This document shows positions 59,410 to 64,000 of a stretch of 64,000 nt of DNA, in pieces. Under the pieces are notes generated by a model. The model saw nothing but the letters and a program-made list of their open reading frames with translations, was not told the DNA's origin and searched no databases. The position numbers were made by a program, and so were the translations under genes. This DNA is from an uncultured Bacteroidales bacterium (GTDB lineage Bacteria; Bacteroidota; Bacteroidia; Bacteroidales; Tenuifilaceae). The stretch lies in NCBI GenBank assembly GCA_937926785.1, contig CALBBQ010000026.1, positions 30,024-94,023 on the forward strand, written 5' to 3'. Within the stretch, counting starts at the first letter, position 1; the number at the start of each line of letters is the position of its first letter.

Positions 59410-60486
59410 ATGAAAACTTTACATTTCACCTTGCTGACCTTGCTGAGCGTAATGGCGGCAAACTCACTAGCCGTTAAAGTGCCACAAAGCAAGGAGTTTA
59501 GCAATGAGTTTCCGGTTGCCGAGGAAACAAAGCTTGTAGTGGAAAATAAGTTTGGCCAGGTGAACATCCAGAACTGGGATAAAAAAGCTATTTCGGTGTA
59601 TGTGATTGTTAAGGTTGATAATGGCAATGCAGCTAGAACAAAAGACCTGCTGGATGCCATTGACGTAACCATCACCCAAGAGGGTAGCACCATAAAAGCC
59701 ATAACCACTTTCAAGGAGAATTTCATTCGGAATAACCGGAAAATGTTCCAATCTACCAGTAACGAGATATCCATTGATTACACCATTAAAATGCCAGATA
59801 ATGTTGATGTTGACATCGAAAATAAATTTGGCGACATCTTCATTAACGAGCTGAATAGCCGCCTACTTGTCGACCTCAAGTATGGGAACATAAAGATTAA
59901 CAAGCTTGGCCGTGGCGATAGGGACCCCCTCAATAATTTGAATATCAGCTATGGGAATGCCAACATCAACGAGGCAAACTGGATTAAAGCAGAGGTTAAA
60001 TACGGCAAGCTTGAGGTAGAAAACTTAAAAGCAGCCGTTATCCTATCGCGCTACTCCAAAATTAGTATTGGTAAATCCAACTCGCTGGTTATCGATTCAA
60101 AGTACGACAAGTTTGAAATAGGCACAGTTAACAACCTTGCGGGCGAATCGGGGTACACGGTTTTCAACATCGATAGGCTGAACAAAAAGCTGTTGCTTAG
60201 TGCCAAGTATGGCGATGTGAAGATTGCTGCGGTTGACAAAACATTTGAAAGCATTGTGTTCAATGCTGCCTACACAGGTCTTAAGGCAGGCATCGAGAGC
60301 AATGTGAGCTACCGGCTAAATGCAAGGGTATCGTACGGTAAAGTTAACATAGCCAATGTACCCAGCCGCATGAACAGAGTTGAAGGCAACAACTCGTTAG
60401 AGCTATCGGGAACAGTAGGCCAAAATGCCAATCCCGCTGCCGAGGTAACACTTAACATGAAGTATGGAAACGCAACGCTATACTAA
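59410..60486 (+). CDS. Exported repeat protein, beta-helix-like
   Basis: 358 residues with a signal peptide. The body consists of short repeats with a 'KYG.' or 'SYG.' core followed by alternating hydrophobic residues: 'NKFGQVNI' (about 46), 'NKFGDIFI', 'KYGNIKI', 'SYGNANI', 'KYGKLEV', 'RYSKISI', 'KYDKFEI', 'KYGDVKI', 'AYTGLKA', 'SYGKVNI' and the final 'KYGNATLY', at roughly 20-residue spacing. This resembles the beta-helical DUF4097-like adhesin domains. It is co-transcribed with the sigma and anti-sigma genes, so it may be the controlled envelope protein or part of the sensing path. Function unknown. Confidence 0.72.
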   Translation: MKTLHFTLLTLLSVMAANSLAVKVPQSKEFSNEFPVAEETKLVVENKFGQVNIQNWDKKAISVYVIVKVDNGNAARTKDLLDAIDVTITQEGSTIKAITTFKENFIRNNRKMFQSTSNEISIDYTIKMPDNVDVDIENKFGDIFINELNSRLLVDLKYGNIKINKLGRGDRDPLNNLNISYGNANINEANWIKAEVKYGKLEVENLKAAVILSRYSKISIGKSNSLVIDSKYDKFEIGTVNNLAGESGYTVFNIDRLNKKLLLSAKYGDVKIAAVDKTFESIVFNAAYTGLKAGIESNVSYRLNARVSYGKVNIANVPSRMNRVEGNNSLELSGTVGQNANPAAEVTLNMKYGNATLY

Positions 60487-60520
60487 AATACAGCTCATCC
60501 GGTACTAATTTCAACCCGTA

Positions 60521-60551
60521 AGTAAAATCCGGCAACTCGTCGGATTTTACT
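60521..60551 (+). terminator. Hairpin after the sigma operon
   Basis: AGTAAAATCCG at 60521-60531 and CGGATTTTACT at 60541-60551, eleven perfect pairs around a nine-base loop. T-content in the 3' arm and TTATCTT after it make it a probable terminator. Confidence 0.65.
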
Positions 60552-60665
60552 TATCTTACTCCCACACAACAATTCAGGCCAACCCAAACAGATGCAAACT
60601 AAACCGGCATAAATCTGCGGAGTGTTGTAATGAAGACTATACTACTTTTATTCTTCCTTTTATAT

Positions 60666-60673
60666 TACATTTG
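60666..60673 (+). promoter_or_regulatory. -7 box before pgeF
   Basis: TACATTTG matches TAnnTTTG, 27 bases before the start at 60700. No clear -33 box. Confidence 0.4.
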
Positions 60674-60699
60674 AAATTACAAACCCTTATTCATAAGAC

Positions 60700-61530
60700 A
60701 TGCCACTAGTATATGACGATTTATTATACGTTAAATTCAACAATTTAGCACAGTACAAAACAGAAATCACTCATTTCATATCAACTCGTATTGGGATAAA
60801 CGACGAAACAGAATTTTCCATTGGTTTAAATGGTTATTTGCCAGACTCAGAAGTTCTCCGCAACCGGAACCACCTGGCGCAGAAGTTTGGTTTTCATCCC
60901 TCTGAATTCGTTTTTGCCGAGCAGGTTCATGGCATAACCGTTGAACGGGTTACCCCACTAATGCGAGGACTTGGAGCCTTTGACAAGACCAATGCTTTAC
61001 AATATTCCGATGCGTGGATAACCAATCATCCCAACATCTGCCTGGTTGCCCAGGCCGCCGATTGTGTTCCTATCCTATTCTTTGACCCCGTCCATAGGGC
61101 AATTGGAGCAGCCCATGCAGGTTGGAAAGGTACCGTGAAACGCATTGCCGCTAACGTTGTGCGTGCAATGTGTGATGAGTTCGGCACTCAACCTTCCGAC
61201 TTGATTGTAGGTATTGGCCCCTCAGCCGGTCCATGCTGTTACGAGGTTGGCGATGATGTGATTTCGGTAGTTGAAAGCGAATTCCCAAAGGAGTACGAAC
61301 TACTTATACATTATCCCGATCAACAAAAACCGGTTTTTGACCTTTGGCGGGCAAACATCTACACTCTGATGGAAGTTGGCGTTCCTGAAAATAACATCGA
61401 GCTGGCCGGGTTATGCACCCTTTGTAACAACCACCTCTTCTTCTCGGCTCGCTGCGGCGACAGGGGTAGGTTTGGCGGAGCTATTATGCTTAAAGCAGAT
61501 AATCCAAATGGTAGTTTACTGATCAGCTAA
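60700..61530 (+). CDS. pgeF: Peptidoglycan editing factor PgeF (YfiH/multicopper-like family)
   Basis: 276 residues: 'FVFAEQVHGITVERV' (first metal His), 'CLVAQAADCVPILFFDP' (metal Cys) and 'IGAAHAGWKGTVKRIAANVV' (metal His and catalytic loop), then 'GPSAGPCCYEVGDDV' and 'LCTLCNNHLFFSAR'. The family was named polyphenol oxidase; members remove wrong residues from UDP-MurNAc-peptides or act as purine nucleosidases/adenosine phosphorylases with zinc. It is followed after 19 bases by a WYL regulator gene. Confidence 0.92.
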   Translation: MPLVYDDLLYVKFNNLAQYKTEITHFISTRIGINDETEFSIGLNGYLPDSEVLRNRNHLAQKFGFHPSEFVFAEQVHGITVERVTPLMRGLGAFDKTNALQYSDAWITNHPNICLVAQAADCVPILFFDPVHRAIGAAHAGWKGTVKRIAANVVRAMCDEFGTQPSDLIVGIGPSAGPCCYEVGDDVISVVESEFPKEYELLIHYPDQQKPVFDLWRANIYTLMEVGVPENNIELAGLCTLCNNHLFFSARCGDRGRFGGAIMLKADNPNGSLLIS

Positions 61531-61549
61531 CCCATCACTTTTAATAAAC

Positions 61550-62470
61550 ATGGAACTTCCAAAAATTGAAAAACTTCTAAGACTAATCCGGTTGCTGGTA
61601 GGCAACAGAAGAACCACCAGAGAACTGGCCGAATTTCTGGAATGTGATCAGCGTACCATACAACGCTATATCGTGGCACTAAAGGATGCCGGTTTTGTTG
61701 TGGAGTACAGGCGAAAAGGGGTACCATTTATGTCGACCCAGAAGGGAAGCCTGAAAGACATCAGCGATCTGGTTCACTTTTCGGAAGAAGAAGCTTATCT
61801 GCTTCACCGGGCCATTGATAGTATCGATGGTACAAACGTCATCAAACAAAACCTAAAAAAGAAACTCTACAACATCTATAACTACCCCTGGCTTGCCGAT
61901 GTGGTGCTTAAGCCGGAACTTAGCCGTGTGGTTCATAACCTAATTACCGCCATAGATGATAGGAACAGAGTGAAACTTAAGGGCTATCACTCAGCTAACA
62001 GCAACACGGTTACCGATAGAGAGATTGAGCCCTTTTGCTTCACCACAAACTATGAGCAGGTATGGGGATACGAAATCAGCACCGGGAAAAATAAGCTATT
62101 CAAGGTTGCACGCATTAAATCGGTAGAAATTCTTGACCGGGAATGGGAATATGAGGCAAAACATGCCCAAACCAAGATTGATGTTTTCCGAAACTCAGGT
62201 AAAACATACATTGGTAAGGCCATTCTTGAACTCAACGTAAGAGCCTACGACTTGCTTGTCGAGGAGTACCCACTGGCCGACAAGTATATTACCAATACCG
62301 AAAACAACAAATTCCTGTTCGAGGCCGAAGTGTGCAGCTACGAAGGCGTTTGCCGGTTTGTACTTGGCCTTTTCGAAGATGTTACCGTTAAAGGCGATGA
62401 GGGGCTAAAGCATTTTATTGATAAAAAAATTGAAGCCATAAACCTTAAGCGACAGAAGTTTACGTATTAG
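61550..62470 (+). CDS. WYL-domain transcriptional regulator
   Basis: 306 residues. N-terminal helix-turn-helix ('RLLVGNRRTTRELAEFLECDQRTIQRYIVALKDAGFVV', cited in part) and a WYL domain from about 135 ('DDRNRVKLKGYHS', 'EPFCFTTNYEQVWGYEIST', 'FKVARIKSVEIL') with a C-terminal WCX extension. WYL proteins sense ligands such as single-stranded DNA or cyclic nucleotides and control stress or defence genes. Its target is probably the following HIRAN gene; this is inference. Confidence 0.85.
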   Translation: MELPKIEKLLRLIRLLVGNRRTTRELAEFLECDQRTIQRYIVALKDAGFVVEYRRKGVPFMSTQKGSLKDISDLVHFSEEEAYLLHRAIDSIDGTNVIKQNLKKKLYNIYNYPWLADVVLKPELSRVVHNLITAIDDRNRVKLKGYHSANSNTVTDREIEPFCFTTNYEQVWGYEISTGKNKLFKVARIKSVEILDREWEYEAKHAQTKIDVFRNSGKTYIGKAILELNVRAYDLLVEEYPLADKYITNTENNKFLFEAEVCSYEGVCRFVLGLFEDVTVKGDEGLKHFIDKKIEAINLKRQKFTY

Positions 62471-62500
62471 CCACGTAGCTTTGACTCAAAACTTACAGCT

Positions 62501-62830
62501 ATGGAGAAAGAAAGACGTCACTTTTCACACTTCGAGATTGCAGGATTTACATACTATGATGGACCCATAGTTTTTAACGACCTGCAAATTGGCAGCAAGC
62601 TCCAGCTTGTTTATGAGCCTGATAATAAATTCGACCCCTATGCGATAGCAATCTACTACAAGGGGCATAAACTTGGCTATGTGCCACGTGGCGAGAACAA
62701 ACCAATCAGTAAGCTCCTTGAAATGGGCTACGAGATTTTTGAAACGCTTATCCAACGTATCGATTCAAGTGACCATCCGGAATCGCAGGTTGGCGTTGTG
62801 GTCCATATCAAAAAAGCGAAAGATGAATGA
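62501..62830 (+). CDS. Stand-alone HIRAN-domain protein
   Basis: 109 residues: 'FEIAGFTYYDGPIVFNDLQIGSKLQLVYEPDNKFDPYAIAIYYKGHKLGYVPRGENK' covers the HIRAN signature (cited in part). HIRAN domains bind 3' ends of single-stranded or damaged DNA and are usually fused to helicases; here the domain is alone. It lies 30 bases after the WYL regulator gene. A strong terminator follows. Confidence 0.88.
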   Translation: MEKERRHFSHFEIAGFTYYDGPIVFNDLQIGSKLQLVYEPDNKFDPYAIAIYYKGHKLGYVPRGENKPISKLLEMGYEIFETLIQRIDSSDHPESQVGVVVHIKKAKDE

Positions 62831-62831
62831 C

Positions 62832-62864
62832 AAATGCGGGCATTGTGATGCCCGCATTTTTTTA
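62832..62864 (+). terminator. Intrinsic terminator after the HIRAN gene
   Basis: AAATGCGGGCA at 62832-62842 and TGCCCGCATTT at 62849-62859 around a six-base loop, then T7. Eleven perfect pairs. Confidence 0.9.
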
Positions 62865-62907
62865 ACTTTTGCTTATTCAAGAAAGGTAAGGTTTTACTAA
62901 AATTTAT

Positions 62908-62915
62908 TAGGTTTG
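62908..62915 (+). promoter_or_regulatory. -7 box of the OPT transporter gene
   Basis: TAGGTTTG matches TAnnTTTG, 33 bases before the start at 62949. It is overlapped by the left arm of the inverted repeat at 62909-62941. No clear -33 box. Confidence 0.42.
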
Positions 62916-62941
62916 GGTTTCAATTACATAAACCTAAACCT
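62909..62941. repeat. Inverted repeat over the OPT promoter, possible operator
   Basis: AGGTTTGGGTTT at 62909-62920 and AAACCTAAACCT at 62930-62941, twelve pairs with one G-T, nine bases apart. Because the left arm lies on the -7 box and the expected transcription start falls between the arms, the repeat is better read as a DNA site for a dimeric regulator than as an RNA hairpin. Confidence 0.4.
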
Positions 62942-62948
62942 TTAATCT

Positions 62949-64000
62949 ATGTCGCACGAACCAGTTGAAAAAATTAAAGGCCTTCCGGATAATGCCTACA
63001 CAGAGCTTCGCGAGGGCGAGGAGTATCAACCAGTTTTACCCCCAAACAAAACAGTACCTGAGGTTAACACTTGGAGTGTGATATGGGGGTTAATCATGGC
63101 CATTGTTTTCTCTGCCGCTGCAGCCTACCTGGGGCTAAAAATCGGGCAGGTATTTGAGGCTGCCATTCCTATCGCAATCATTGCTGTTGGCCTTTCCACG
63201 TTGGCAAAACGTAAAGGAGCGCTAGGCGAGAACGTAATTATCCAGTCAATCGGGGCAAGTTCGGGTGTGATTGTGGCAGGGGCTATCTTTACACTTCCGG
63301 CTCTCTACATCCTTAACCTTGAGGCTCAGTTCTATCAGGTATTTCTCTCATCGTTGTTTGGTGGAATTCTAGGGATTCTCTTTCTTATCCCCTTCCGAAA
63401 ATACTTTGTTGCCGATATGCATGGCAAGTTCCCTTTCCCTGAAGCAACAGCCACTACCGAAGTACTTGTTTCCGGCGAAAAAGGAGGAAAACAGGCCCGA
63501 TTACTTGTAGTTAGCGGTTTAATTGGTGGTATATACGATTTCATCATCGCCACATTTGGATGGTGGAGCGAGGTGGTTACTACAAGGGTAATTCCTGCAG
63601 GAGAGGCCCTTGCCGAAAAGGCGAAGCTGGTTTTCAAGCTGAATGTTGGTGCTGCAGTAATGGGTATTGGCTACATAATTGGCCTTAAATACACTGCCAT
63701 TATTGCTGCCGGGTCTTTTGTAGGTTGGTTTGTGATCATACCCATTATCAACTACTTTGCACCAGGCCTTACTGAGGCTGTTGGGAGCAACATAGCTCTA
63801 ACGGTGGGGCAAATGAGTGCCGAGCAAATTTTCAGCAACTACGTTCGCCCCATTGGTATTGGAGGTATCGCCATGGCCGGGATTATTGGAATTATTCGCT
63901 CCAGCGGCATCATCCGCAAAGCTTTTGGGCTTGCAGTTAGCGAGCTTACCGGCAAGCACTCCGCTATCCCAAAAGAAGAGGTGCGTACACGAAGAGATCT
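62949..64000 (+). CDS. OPT-family oligopeptide transporter, N-terminal part
   Basis: 350 residues are visible; the frame runs off the right edge. It opens 'MSHEPVEKIKGLPDNAYTEL', followed by membrane helices 'WSVIWGLIMAIVFSAAAAYL', 'VIVAGAIFTLPALYIL' and others, and carries 'KFPFPEATATTEVL', a block I know from OPT transporters. These proteins take up small peptides or metal chelates by cation symport. About half of the usual 650-residue chain is present. Confidence 0.88.
   Translation, partial: MSHEPVEKIKGLPDNAYTELREGEEYQPVLPPNKTVPEVNTWSVIWGLIMAIVFSAAAAYLGLKIGQVFEAAIPIAIIAVGLSTLAKRKGALGENVIIQSIGASSGVIVAGAIFTLPALYILNLEAQFYQVFLSSLFGGILGILFLIPFRKYFVADMHGKFPFPEATATTEVLVSGEKGGKQARLLVVSGLIGGIYDFIIATFGWWSEVVTTRVIPAGEALAEKAKLVFKLNVGAAVMGIGYIIGLKYTAIIAAGSFVGWFVIIPIINYFAPGLTEAVGSNIALTVGQMSAEQIFSNYVRPIGIGGIAMAGIIGIIRSSGIIRKAFGLAVSELTGKHSAIPKEEVRTRRD

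Noticed and set aside
60631..60675. 14-codon hydrophobic frame before pgeF
   Set aside because: It runs through the pgeF -7 box and shows no coupling to a terminator, so a leader role is not supported.

Overview
The window is a dense stretch of chromosome from a member of the Bacteroidota, most likely an anaerobic or fermentative Bacteroidales-type bacterium. The evidence is a DUF5686-type outer-membrane protein, a type IX secretion sorting domain on a CotH-like protein, an OadG subunit carrying a lamin-tail domain, a ribosomal protein THX gene, and many TAnnTTTG promoter -7 boxes, two of them with a TTTG -33 box exactly 19 bases upstream. No rRNA, tRNA, CRISPR array, insertion sequence or prophage was seen. 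Both ends cut genes: a DUF5686-type protein at the left and an OPT-family transporter at the right.

Layout. 1-4.3 kb: outer-membrane protein end, C-S lyase, serine hydrolase, dihydroorotate-dehydrogenase-like flavoprotein. 4.3-12.3 kb: an outer-membrane-like protein facing dnaE, then thioredoxin, LOG-type hydrolase, MATE exporter and a small conserved protein. 12.4-19 kb: an LTA-synthase-like membrane enzyme, a Rieske-like lipoprotein, small envelope proteins, greA, a HIT protein and the CotH/T9SS protein. 19-27 kb: recX-prmC facing ribD, tryptophanase with an apparent leader peptide, galM-divIC-thiS, and a UbiA-type prenyltransferase/lipoprotein/PepSY operon. 27-31 kb: a TPR histidine kinase and its NtrC-type regulator. 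31-36.5 kb: pheT with a macrodomain gene, then an attenuator-controlled lysC-lysA operon. 36.5-43 kb: acyl-CoA synthetase and a five-gene operon (antiporter, HD protein, IMPase, LpxL-like acyltransferase, glycosyltransferase). 43-46.6 kb: molybdenum cofactor operon with a short MoaA and a MOSC-MogA fusion. 46.6-53.4 kb: second thioredoxin, CCA-adding enzyme, PgpH-like 7TM-HD phosphodiesterase convergent with a TPR-PP2C phosphatase, and a 41-residue THX gene. 53.6-58.2 kb: methylmalonyl-CoA epimerase plus a Na+-pumping decarboxylase. 58.3-60.5 kb: ECF sigma factor, probable anti-sigma factor and a repeat-rich exported protein. 60.7-64 kb: pgeF, WYL regulator, HIRAN protein, OPT transporter.

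The most interesting signals are two upstream control regions. Before lysC lies a 48-codon reading frame rich in aspartate-family amino acids, followed by a strong intrinsic terminator; an 8-base segment inside the frame is exactly complementary to the terminator's 5' arm, the layout expected of an attenuator. Before tryptophanase lies a 26-codon frame whose last codons and stop form a perfect hairpin, followed by a terminator-like hairpin with seven T. All functional statements are read from sequence and family knowledge; no database search was run.
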